Of a stretch of DNA of 7,212 bases, positions 1 to 5,433 are shown one piece after another (position 1 is the first letter of the stretch; every line of letters begins with the position of its first letter). The DNA is from Candidatus Hecatellales archaeon (GTDB taxonomy: Archaea; Thermoproteota; Bathyarchaeia; Hecatellales; Hecatellaceae): positions 1 through 7,212 of the forward strand of contig QMYD01000054.1 in NCBI GenBank assembly GCA_003662485.1, given 5' to 3'. A model generated the notes under the pieces. It ran no database searches. It saw nothing but the letters and a program-made list of their open reading frames with translations, and was not told the DNA's origin. The position numbers and the translations under genes were made by a program.

Positions 1-1104
1 GGCGAGGAGTACGCCCCCCGCCATATCCTTTATCATGTCAAGGTGGCTTGAAGCCTTATTCCTCCCATGGTAGGCTCCAGTATTGCTTCCAATAGCGATG
101 TGGAGGGTTCCATAAATTTTCTCGTCCACGATGATGCTTCCACCCGTGTATTCAGCTCCTGGATTGCATCCTATGCCAAGCTCAGCTATCCTATCCTTGT
201 CACCTGTGTTGGCTTCGAGGAAGTGGGTGAAGACTTCCCTCCCCTCTAAAGCCTCATAGTCGACTACCCTGCCATCCCTGAAGGATAGTTTAAGCCCTCG
301 AATTTTCCCGAAGCCTGGGATGGCAACCCTCTCAAACCTTATGGTTCCATTAGCAGAGTCCTCTAGGGGTGCTACGAAAACCTCGCCTGAAGGGATGTTA
401 AGCCCCACATCCCCGCGCTTAACATCCTCCTCCGAAATGTAGGCGTCGTCGACGAGGATGGGCCTACCCTTAATGCTGAAGGTTAGGTTTGTGCCATCCT
501 CCGCCCTAATGGCTATCTGGTCTACACCTTCTAAGGCTCTCCTATAGTATTCGCAGAGCCTTTTCACCTCCTCGCTGAAGGACTGGCGGATGCTGTTAAA
601 GAATATTTGGCGGAACCTTTCTAGGGGGCAGTCGTAGCCTTTAGCCGCTCCAGGTATAGGCCAGCCGACGTAAGCCCACCTAACCCTACGCTGGTCTAGG
701 ATTTCTCTGAGCCTCTGCCTGTGGGGGGCTTGAAGCCTAACTCTCCCAGCCAGCCCCCTACTCCAGCCTGGATCGTCTTCCTCGCCTATGTAAATGGAGA
801 CGTCGATGGTTTTAGTTAGGGCTTCAGCCATCGGGTTCATTTCGGCTAGGGCCTCCTCCGGTGCTAGGGTGAAAAAGGTTTTACGCCTGGCTGAACTATA
901 GGGGATGAGGAGGGTGTGGGCTCCAACCCTCCAGCATTCCTCCTCAACCTTTAGGGCGAACCTCACGCAGGAGTCATCTGTCGAATTGTAGGTTATGCGA
1001 ACGGCTTCAAATCCTCCCCCAGCCCGGCGGCCGATCCTAAGCGAATCCCTAACAAGCCTCCTAGCAATATCAGCCATCTCCTCCTCGGCTAGCTCGCTGG
1101 CCAT
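1..1104 (-). CDS. M29-family metallo-aminopeptidase (3' end outside window)
   Basis: Family M29 enzymes are two-metal aminopeptidases that remove N-terminal residues from peptides in the cytoplasm. I translated the leftward strand by hand: 368 residues are open to the window edge with no stop, so the C-terminus is missing. The expected metal ligands can be placed in order: Glu241 (IPSGEVF), Glu308 (AELGIG), His335 (TLHIAIG) and the His354-x-Asp356 pair (SSHLDMI), with Tyr345 as the likely catalytic tyrosine. The N-terminal half (about 1-230) is much less conserved, which is usual for the family. ATG at 1104 is chosen because the similarity to M29 N-termini begins close to it. In-frame GTG codons at 1113 and 1140 are alternatives, and the promoter position fits 1140 best. 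The gene diverges from the ApgM-like gene. Family call is strong; substrate preference unknown. Confidence 0.9.
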   Translation of the reverse strand, partial: MASELAEEEMADIARRLVRDSLRIGRRAGGGFEAVRITYNSTDDSCVRFALKVEEECWRVGAHTLLIPYSSARRKTFFTLAPEEALAEMNPMAEALTKTIDVSIYIGEEDDPGWSRGLAGRVRLQAPHRQRLREILDQRRVRWAYVGWPIPGAAKGYDCPLERFRQIFFNSIRQSFSEEVKRLCEYYRRALEGVDQIAIRAEDGTNLTFSIKGRPILVDDAYISEEDVKRGDVGLNIPSGEVFVAPLEDSANGTIRFERVAIPGFGKIRGLKLSFRDGRVVDYEALEGREVFTHFLEANTGDKDRIAELGIGCNPGAEYTGGSIIVDEKIYGTLHIAIGSNTGAYHGRNKASSHLDMIKDMAGGVLLA

Positions 1105-1165
1105 GAATAACACCCCAAATAGCTTTTCTCCTCCTCCCACATATTTCTATCCTCTCAGGGTTGAA

Positions 1166-1175
1166 GATTTATTAG
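1166..1175. promoter_or_regulatory. Possible shared TATA element between divergent genes
   Basis: The only good A/T run in the 102 bp between the M29 gene and the ApgM-like gene reads TTTATTA rightward and TAATAAA leftward. Counting about 26 bp from its centre predicts a leftward start near 1145, just ahead of GTG 1140 of the peptidase gene, and a rightward start near 1197, just ahead of TTG 1207. A second weaker run, 1141-1150, is also present. Positions are inference from archaeal promoter spacing. Confidence 0.4.
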
Positions 1176-1194
1176 GCTGGCTTTAAGGTTTCTA

Positions 1195-1199
1195 GAGGT
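1195..1199 (+). promoter_or_regulatory. Shine-Dalgarno of the ApgM-like gene
   Basis: GAGGT lies 7 nt before the TTG at 1207 and supports that non-ATG start; no ATG or GTG in the same frame competes nearby. Confidence 0.55.
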
Positions 1200-1206
1200 T
1201 TCAGCC

Positions 1207-2412
1207 TTGAGGTTTGTGCTCGTCATTGGGGATGGGATGTCAGATGAGATTAGGCCTGGAACCCCGCTTGCCACAGCCAGCCACCCCTACATGGATTACC
1301 TTGCCTCCAACGGCATCTGCGGCCTCCTCCAAACCGTGCCTGAGAATATGGATCCAGGCTCTGAAGGGGCACTCCTAGCCATCCTAGGCTATGATCCAAA
1401 ACGCTTCCAGGTTGCTAGGGGCCCCCTGGAGGCTGCGGGCTTGGGTGTGAAGCTAAGCAGGGAGGACTTAGCTTTAAGATGCAATCTGGTAGCTGTGGAG
1501 GGGGGTGTGCTCACCGACTACTCTGGCGGCCAGGTTTCCACGGAGGAGGCTTCCCAACTGCTGAGGGCGCTTAGGGACTCGGAAATCCTCAGCGGAATGG
1601 AAATCCATGTTGGCGTGGGCTTCCGCCACGTAGCCGTGCTTCATGGAGGCTCTGAAGCCCTGGAAACCTTCCCCCCACACAATCATGTGGGTGAACCCGT
1701 GGAAAAGCTTAAGGTTAAGGCTTTAAGTGGGGAGGCCTTTGAAACAGCCAGCCTGCTTAACAGGGTTTCAGAGGCCTCCCTTGAAATCCTTTCAAGCCAT
1801 CCTGTAAATGTGGATAGGGTTAGAAGGGGATTAAAGCCGGCGAACATGGTTTGGTTCTGGGCTCCGGGTAGGAGGCCTAGTCTCCCCTCCTTCACAAGCC
1901 GCTTCGGCCTGGATGCGGCAATGATTTCGGCGGTTAACGTGGGTAGGGGGATTGGGGCTCTCCTAGGCATGGAAATCGTAAATGTGCCGGGGGCAACGGG
2001 CTACCTAGACACCAACTACGAGGGGAAGGCTGAAGCCGCCTTAAAGGCTCTTAAAAGCCATGACATAGTAGTCGTCCACGTGGAGGCTCCAGATGAGGCA
2101 GGCCACTCCGGCAGGCCTGACCTCAAGGTTAAAGCCATAGAAGACTTGGATGAGAGGCTTCTGAGGAAGCTGCTTGAAGGCTTGGAAGACCTTGGAGACG
2201 AGTTCATCCTTGCGGTTACTGCAGACCATGCTACACCCGTAAACATGCGGATTCACACTAGCGACCCCGTACCCTTCATCATCTATACTTTTCCGAGGAG
2301 GCCTGGAAGGCTTAGGCCTGCGGAGAGGTTTGACGAGGTTTCAGCAAGCAGGACAGGGCTTTTCCTTAAAGCTTCAGATTTCATGCCCTACCTTCTCGCT
2401 CTCTCCCAGTAA
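1207..2412 (+). CDS. apgM: ApgM-family protein: cofactor-independent phosphoglycerate mutase or proposed homoserine kinase subgroup
   Basis: This is a 401-residue alkaline-phosphatase-fold protein, full length for archaeal cofactor-independent phosphoglycerate mutases, which interconvert 3- and 2-phosphoglycerate. Visible landmarks are the metal Asp9 (IGDGMSD), the nucleophile candidate Ser52 in PGSEGALLAILGYDP, RGPLEA at 71-76, Asp296/His300 (DEAGH), Asp340-His341 (TADHATP) and His350. Several motifs (PGATGYLDTNY at 261-271, HVEAPDEAGH at 291-300, LTDYSGG at 102-108, WFWAPGRRPSLPSF at 216-229) look like the subgroup annotated as proposed homoserine kinase rather than classical ApgM, whose equivalent of residues 104-108 usually has a DRRAG-type motif. 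Around Ser52 the usual SDVANLS-type sequence is changed to SEGALLA. The start is TTG with a Shine-Dalgarno. Family is certain; which of the two reactions it performs is not. Confidence 0.9.
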   Translation: MRFVLVIGDGMSDEIRPGTPLATASHPYMDYLASNGICGLLQTVPENMDPGSEGALLAILGYDPKRFQVARGPLEAAGLGVKLSREDLALRCNLVAVEGGVLTDYSGGQVSTEEASQLLRALRDSEILSGMEIHVGVGFRHVAVLHGGSEALETFPPHNHVGEPVEKLKVKALSGEAFETASLLNRVSEASLEILSSHPVNVDRVRRGLKPANMVWFWAPGRRPSLPSFTSRFGLDAAMISAVNVGRGIGALLGMEIVNVPGATGYLDTNYEGKAEAALKALKSHDIVVVHVEAPDEAGHSGRPDLKVKAIEDLDERLLRKLLEGLEDLGDEFILAVTADHATPVNMRIHTSDPVPFIIYTFPRRPGRLRPAERFDEVSASRTGLFLKASDFMPYLLALSQ

Positions 2413-2590
2413 GCTTGAGGAAAAGGTAGACTGCTAAGGATAAGCCTGCCGGCCCGTAGAGGATGAAATATTTGAATTCCTCTTGGAAGAGGGGTTGTCC
2501 AGCTAGCTCGGCGAGGAAGACTGTTAGGGAGGCGAGGAATAGGATTAGGAAGGCTTGAAGCCAGGGGGATGGTTCAGTCAGTCCCCCCAA
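2381..2590 (-). CDS. Small two-helix membrane protein of unknown function
   Basis: The predicted protein has 69 residues and I do not recognise its family. It has two clear hydrophobic helices: about residues 9-28 (from PWLQAFLILF to FLAELAG) and about 38-59 (FKYFILYGPAGLSLAVYLFL), followed by a basic tail ending GREREGRA. The charge pattern suggests both ends face the cytoplasm. I chose TTG at 2590 because a strong GGAGGAG sits 6 nt ahead of it. An in-frame ATG at 2647 would add 19 residues but lies deep inside rpoK with no ribosome site. With the TTG start the gene overlaps the rpoK end by 17 bp, which points to translational coupling. Its own end overlaps the convergent ApgM-like gene by 32 bp. 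The well-formed helices and the ribosome site argue that it is real. Confidence 0.65.
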   Translation of the reverse strand: MGGLTEPSPWLQAFLILFLASLTVFLAELAGQPLFQEEFKYFILYGPAGLSLAVYLFLKLTGREREGRA

Positions 2591-2852
2591 CCCTTTCTCC
2601 TCCAGGCTGGATGAGGTCTTGGATAGCCATGTCCACGTAGCTTCCATCGGGAAGCTTCCTCCGAATGGTTATGGGGAGAAGCCCTCTCTCAAGTTCAAGC
2701 TTAGCTATGTCGATAGGCCGGCTTACATTTTCAGGGATTTCTATGAGGACGGGGGCTCCAAGGCTTATCTGGAGGGCTCTAGCCCCTATAATTCTAGCCC
2801 TTTCAAATCGGGTTAGCCTTGGAGGACCAGTTATAGATTTTTCCGAACTTAT
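2574..2852 (-). CDS. rpoK: DNA-directed RNA polymerase subunit K (Rpo6, omega/RPB6 homologue), non-canonical start
   Basis: RpoK is the archaeal counterpart of eukaryotic RPB6 and bacterial omega and helps assemble and stabilise RNA polymerase. Counting from the ATA at 2852, the protein is 92 residues: a short N-terminus (SSEKSITGPPR), then the family signature LTRFERARIIGARALQ (13-28), SLGAPVLIE (30-38), RPIDIAKLELERGLLPITIRRKLPDGS in two parts (45-71), and a tail of about 20 residues. No ATG, GTG or TTG exists in frame between the upstream TGA (2912-2910) and the conserved core. ATA at 2852 sits where homologues often begin (Met-Ser-x-Glu-Lys) and is given as the provisional start; ATA 2834 and other rare codons are possible. 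A sequencing error is also possible. The gene stands outside the usual archaeal ribosomal protein/rpoN cluster. Identity is near certain; the start is not. Confidence 0.92.
   Translation of the reverse strand: MSSEKSITGPPRLTRFERARIIGARALQISLGAPVLIEIPENVSRPIDIAKLELERGLLPITIRRKLPDGSYVDMAIQDLIQPGGERVGGTD
2597..2603 (-). promoter_or_regulatory. Shine-Dalgarno that sets the start of the 69-residue membrane protein
   Basis: GGAGGAG on the leftward strand, 6 nt before TTG 2590 and inside the 3' end of rpoK. It favours this TTG over the upstream ATG at 2647. Confidence 0.6.
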
Positions 2853-2855
2853 AAG
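2848..2855 (-). promoter_or_regulatory. TATA-like box at the rpoK 5' end
   Basis: CTTATAAG on the leftward strand, a near-symmetric word that would work in both directions. It overlaps the ATA proposed as the rpoK start, so if it is the rpoK promoter the transcript would begin near 2825, after that ATA. Rightward it would predict a start near 2878, ahead of the inverted repeat at 2889-2961. Either use is inference. Confidence 0.3.
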
Positions 2856-2888
2856 CTTAAACCCCCGTGAGGATAGGTTAAAGCTTGA

Positions 2889-2961
2889 GGGGCTGGCTGA
2901 GAAAGCCCGTCAACTCAAACCTGTTAAGCGCCAACAATCCCTTAAGTTCACCACCAGCCCC
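2889..2961. other. Inverted repeat with 17-codon ORF in the 150-bp gap before rpoK; possible structured RNA
   Basis: GGGGCTGG (2889-2896) and CCAGCCCC (2954-2961) are perfect 8-bp complements enclosing 57 nt, for a total span of 73 nt. Smaller pairings lie inside (TTAAG 2924-2928 with CTTAA 2941-2945; TGAG 2898-2901 with CTCA 2914-2917). Leftward, an ATG at 2963 opens a 17-codon frame ending at TGA 2912-2910, in the rpoK frame. I checked it as a tRNA and it fails: no U8, no paired T arm. A small RNA or a structured rpoK leader are possible; chance is not excluded. Confidence 0.3.
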
Positions 2962-2963
2962 AT

Positions 2964-2975
2964 AAAAGCTAAAAA
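2964..2975 (-). terminator. T-rich tract, possible terminator of the isomerase-family gene
   Basis: On the leftward strand TTTTT (2975-2971) and TTTT (2967-2964) follow the stop codon at 3003-3005 by about 30 nt. T-runs of this kind end transcripts in archaea. It lies at or just ahead of the predicted leftward start at 2969, so it could separate the two transcription units. Confidence 0.3.
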
Positions 2976-2991
2976 CTTTAACGATATATGG

Positions 2992-2999
2992 TTTATAAA
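2992..2999 (-). promoter_or_regulatory. TATA box upstream of rpoK
   Basis: TTTATAAA is the best archaeal TATA match in the window and is preceded on the leftward strand by an A-rich run. It predicts a transcript start near 2969, about 6 nt before the ATG at 2963 and about 117 nt before the ATA start assigned to rpoK, so rpoK would have a long leader. The word is symmetric, but nothing rightward begins nearby. Confidence 0.5.
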
Positions 3000-3002
3000 T
3001 TT

Positions 3003-4241
3003 TTACCCTCCAATGAACTCTACACCCACCAGTCTGGCCATTCTTGCCAGAACTTCAATATGGTTTCCGGGGGCTAGGAGTTGATGGTTCCCGGTGTGGG
3101 CTAGGAGGTTTTCAAGGTTCCCCTTCACCCTTACTAAGGCCTGACTCCTGCATAAGCCTGGAAGCCCCATCTGCGATTTCACAAGTTCGCCTAAGCCTGC
3201 TGTGAGCCTCATGGTTTCCAGCGAGAAATGGGCGAGCGTGATCAAGCCTCTAGGCAGGGGTGCATCTACAGAGATTCCCCTCCCCGTTTCGAAGTGGTTT
3301 TTAAGCTTGAATCCACGCCTTAAGGGGGCTGTGCAGTGGGCTAGGAGGAGGCTTCCCCCAGCCCTATCAGCCCAGGCGAGGTTAGCCATCCAAAGACTTC
3401 CACCCGAGAGCTTTGACAAGGCTAGGAATAGGGGTAGGCTATCCAGGTCTGCCTCGCAGATGGCTGGTAGGCCTTCCCCGTTTAGGAGGGCGAAGGGCAG
3501 GCAGGGTGTAAAACCATACCTTGAAATGAAGGGGAAGCAGTCTATGGTTACGGCTGAAACTTGATGTTTAACGGCAAGCCTCCTTAATGCGAGGTAAAGC
3601 TTCAAAGGTTTCAGGCTTTTAAGGCCAAGCTTCCTCTTTAAAGCCTCCACTTCCCCATCCTCAACCCTTTCGCAAGCCTCTGCAAGCTCTTCAACTCGCA
3701 GGGGTAAGGCTTTGAGGCCGAAGACTTTTCTAAGCCTTCTCAGCTTTGGCTTGAAGTGTTTAAATGCTTCCTCTTCGGCGGCTAGGAGGAAGCGGGAGGC
3801 CCTAATCGTTTTGAGGAGGTAGGAGGCTCTGGCTTCAGCTAAAATGGCGTTTGGAGGCTTCTCAAGCCTGCTGCAAACTATTTCACCTCTCCAGCCTCCT
3901 AAGGCTTCAAGCTTCTCCCTGGCTGCTAGGGCTGAGGGCAGGCTGTTATTCTCGGGGTAAGCTAGGAGAAGCCATGGTTTTCCAAAGGCTATTTGGGTTA
4001 GGGTTCTGCTGGTTCCACCGCTCGCAACGAAAACGACGATTGCATCATAGGCTTCAGGGTTGAAGTCTGGGATTTCCTGGGGTGAGCACACCAGCCCTGC
4101 CATTGAAACCCTTAATCCTCCAGCGAGAAGAGCTTTTCTAACCCTATCCGTCTTCCCTTTCACTTTTCCAGCGTGGATGGGGGAGGCTACAGGGATGAGG
4201 TAGACATGGGGCTTTTCCCTGCTAGCTTCCAAAACTCCCAC
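3003..4241 (-). CDS. L-fucose isomerase C-terminal family protein (sugar isomerase-like)
   Basis: The 412-residue protein belongs to the archaeal group of L-fucose/L-arabinose isomerase-related proteins, metal-dependent aldose-ketose isomerases as a class. Residues 65-110 form the N-terminal nucleotide-fold-like part (FVASGGTSRT, then AYPENNSLPSALAA). Residues 140-225 are lysine- and leucine-rich helices. Residues 230-412 hold the conserved C-terminal domain: TIDCFP, CEADLDS, NLAWADR, LAHCTAPL, HFETGRGISVDAPLPRG and TGNHQLL. Glu263, Asp292 and His386 are plausible equivalents of the Glu/Asp/His metal ligands of FucI, so the active site looks intact. It is shorter than true FucI (near 590), matching the shorter uncharacterised archaeal group, so the substrate cannot be named. 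The start is given as GTG 4241; TTG 4232 is an alternative. The gene diverges from the aminotransferase-fold gene. Confidence 0.85.
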   Translation of the reverse strand: MGVLEASREKPHVYLIPVASPIHAGKVKGKTDRVRKALLAGGLRVSMAGLVCSPQEIPDFNPEAYDAIVVFVASGGTSRTLTQIAFGKPWLLLAYPENNSLPSALAAREKLEALGGWRGEIVCSRLEKPPNAILAEARASYLLKTIRASRFLLAAEEEAFKHFKPKLRRLRKVFGLKALPLRVEELAEACERVEDGEVEALKRKLGLKSLKPLKLYLALRRLAVKHQVSAVTIDCFPFISRYGFTPCLPFALLNGEGLPAICEADLDSLPLFLALSKLSGGSLWMANLAWADRAGGSLLLAHCTAPLRRGFKLKNHFETGRGISVDAPLPRGLITLAHFSLETMRLTAGLGELVKSQMGLPGLCRSQALVRVKGNLENLLAHTGNHQLLAPGNHIEVLARMARLVGVEFIGG

Positions 4242-4249
4242 GTTAAAGG

Positions 4250-4257
4250 TTTATAAC
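4250..4257 (+). promoter_or_regulatory. TATA box for the aminotransferase-fold/larB operon
   Basis: TTTATAAC, centred about 26 bp before a predicted start near 4280 and 39 bp before GTG 4293. It sits at the predicted leftward start of the isomerase-family transcript, so the two divergent promoters are interlocked. Confidence 0.5.
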
Positions 4258-4270
4258 TTGAAGGGGGAGG

Positions 4271-4280
4271 TAAATATTTT
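4271..4280 (-). promoter_or_regulatory. TATA-like box for the isomerase-family gene
   Basis: Leftward this reads AAAATATTTA. It predicts a start near 4249, about 8 nt before GTG 4241. It coincides with the predicted rightward start near 4280. Confidence 0.4.
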
Positions 4281-4292
4281 CGGGAAGGAAGG

Positions 4293-5414
4293 GTGAGGAA
4301 GAACATTCAGCTGTTTCAGCCCTCCATTGGGAGGGAGGAAATGGAGGCTGTTATGGGGGTTCTCCGGGATAAAACGCTTACGGATGAGGTTGGCTCAGGA
4401 GCCTACGTTAAAAAGTTTGAGGAAGCCTATGCCAGGTATGTTGGAGCCAAGTATGCGGTGGCTATGAGTTCTGGAACAGCGGCTCTCCATGCCTCCCTGC
4501 TACTGGCGGATGTGGGACCCGGCGATGAGGTTATTGTTCCAAGCTTCGCCCAAACCTCCACGGCGGAGGCTGTAGCCCTAACAGGAGCCAAACCAGTTTT
4601 CGCAGACATCAACATTAAAACCTACTGTTTAGACCCGAAGTCCGTGGAGGAGAAGATTACAAGTAAGACTAGGGCCATTATTCCTGTGCACGTTTTTGGG
4701 CTTATGGCTGAAATGGACGCTATCAGGGAGATTGCGAAGGAACACGACATATACGTGATTGAGTATGCTGGTCAGGCTCATGGTGCCGAGTTTAAGGGGC
4801 AGAAGGCTGGAACCTATGGTGACCTAGCCTGCTTCAGCTTTAACGCCCTAAGCATTATTACGACGGGTGAGGGAGGTATGGTAACCACCAACCGGAGGGA
4901 TTACGCTGAGGAGCTTCAATCCATCAGGGTTCACGGCTTCGGAAGGTATGGGTCAAGCGAGAGGCTGGGCCACAACTACAAGATGACGGAGATTGCAGCT
5001 GCGCTTGGCTACTACCAGCTTCAAAAGCTTCCAAGACTCTTGGAGGCTAGGCGTAGGAACGCTCAAATCCTAACCTCCCTTCTTGAAAGCGTGGGGAGGC
5101 TTGAGCTTCCCGAGGAACCCCCAGAATATAAGCATGCCTGGAGCCTTTACACGGTTAGGCTTAGAGGGGGTAAGGTGGGGGAGCGAAACAAGCTGGTTAT
5201 GAAGCTTAACGCTTCAGGTATTCAGGCGAAAATCTACTATCAGCCCCCCATCCACATGGCTCCCTACTACCGGCGGAAGTATGGGACAAGGCCGAGAAGC
5301 CAGCCTAACACGGAAACAGCAGCCCGCCAGGTTTTCTCGCTCCCCTGCCATCAAGGCCTAGGCGAAGAAGACCTCAAGTATATAGCCCAAAAGCTTAGGA
5401 AGCTCATCAAGTAG
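4293..5414 (+). CDS. DegT/DnrJ/EryC1/StrS-type aminotransferase-fold protein lacking PLP lysine
   Basis: The 373-residue protein is full length for the DegT/DnrJ/EryC1/StrS family of PLP-dependent sugar aminotransferases. Conserved parts are PSIGREEMEAV (10-20), the phosphate loop SSGTAALHAS (59-68), GDEVIVPSFAQTSTAEA, GAKPVFADI, IIPVHVFG, QAHGAEFKG (161-169), ACFSF (179-183), TTGEGGMVTT (190-199) and GHNYKMTEIAAALG. Two key residues are changed. The Asp that pairs with the PLP ring nitrogen (normally in EDAAQA) is Tyr158 (EYAGQA). The Schiff-base Lys (normally SFxxxKxxTTGEGG) is Ser187 (SFNALSIITTGEGG). Ordinary transamination therefore looks impossible. Ser182 and the SGTAA loop, which hold the PLP phosphate, remain. 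The start is GTG 4293, preceded by a purine-rich GGGAAGGAAGG. larB follows after 19 bp. Family is certain; function is unknown and probably not aminotransfer. Confidence 0.92.
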   Translation: MRKNIQLFQPSIGREEMEAVMGVLRDKTLTDEVGSGAYVKKFEEAYARYVGAKYAVAMSSGTAALHASLLLADVGPGDEVIVPSFAQTSTAEAVALTGAKPVFADINIKTYCLDPKSVEEKITSKTRAIIPVHVFGLMAEMDAIREIAKEHDIYVIEYAGQAHGAEFKGQKAGTYGDLACFSFNALSIITTGEGGMVTTNRRDYAEELQSIRVHGFGRYGSSERLGHNYKMTEIAAALGYYQLQKLPRLLEARRRNAQILTSLLESVGRLELPEEPPEYKHAWSLYTVRLRGGKVGERNKLVMKLNASGIQAKIYYQPPIHMAPYYRRKYGTRPRSQPNTETAARQVFSLPCHQGLGEEDLKYIAQKLRKLIK

Positions 5415-5433
5415 GCTGAAAAATTTTTCCTGG

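Noticed and set aside
67..249. Rightward 60-residue open frame
   Set aside because: It is antisense to the conserved metal-binding part of the M29 peptidase.
2591..2647. Longer form of the two-helix membrane protein starting at ATG 2647
   Set aside because: The extra 19 residues lie wholly within rpoK, are not hydrophobic and have no ribosome site, while TTG 2590 has a strong one.
2889..2961. A tRNA on either strand, suggested by the 73-nt span and a 7-bp acceptor-like stem
   Set aside because: Position 8 is not U, the D loop lacks GG, the T arm does not pair where the acceptor demands it, and no anticodon loop with U33 forms.
2889..2965. C/D box or H/ACA guide RNA
   Set aside because: No RUGAUGA box with matching CUGA at the right spacing, and no symmetric guide pocket or K-turn could be drawn; left only as an unassigned structured element.
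2665..3084. Rightward 139-residue open frame
   Set aside because: It runs antisense across rpoK and into the isomerase-family gene, has no recognisable motif and no ribosome site; the opposite strand explains the region.
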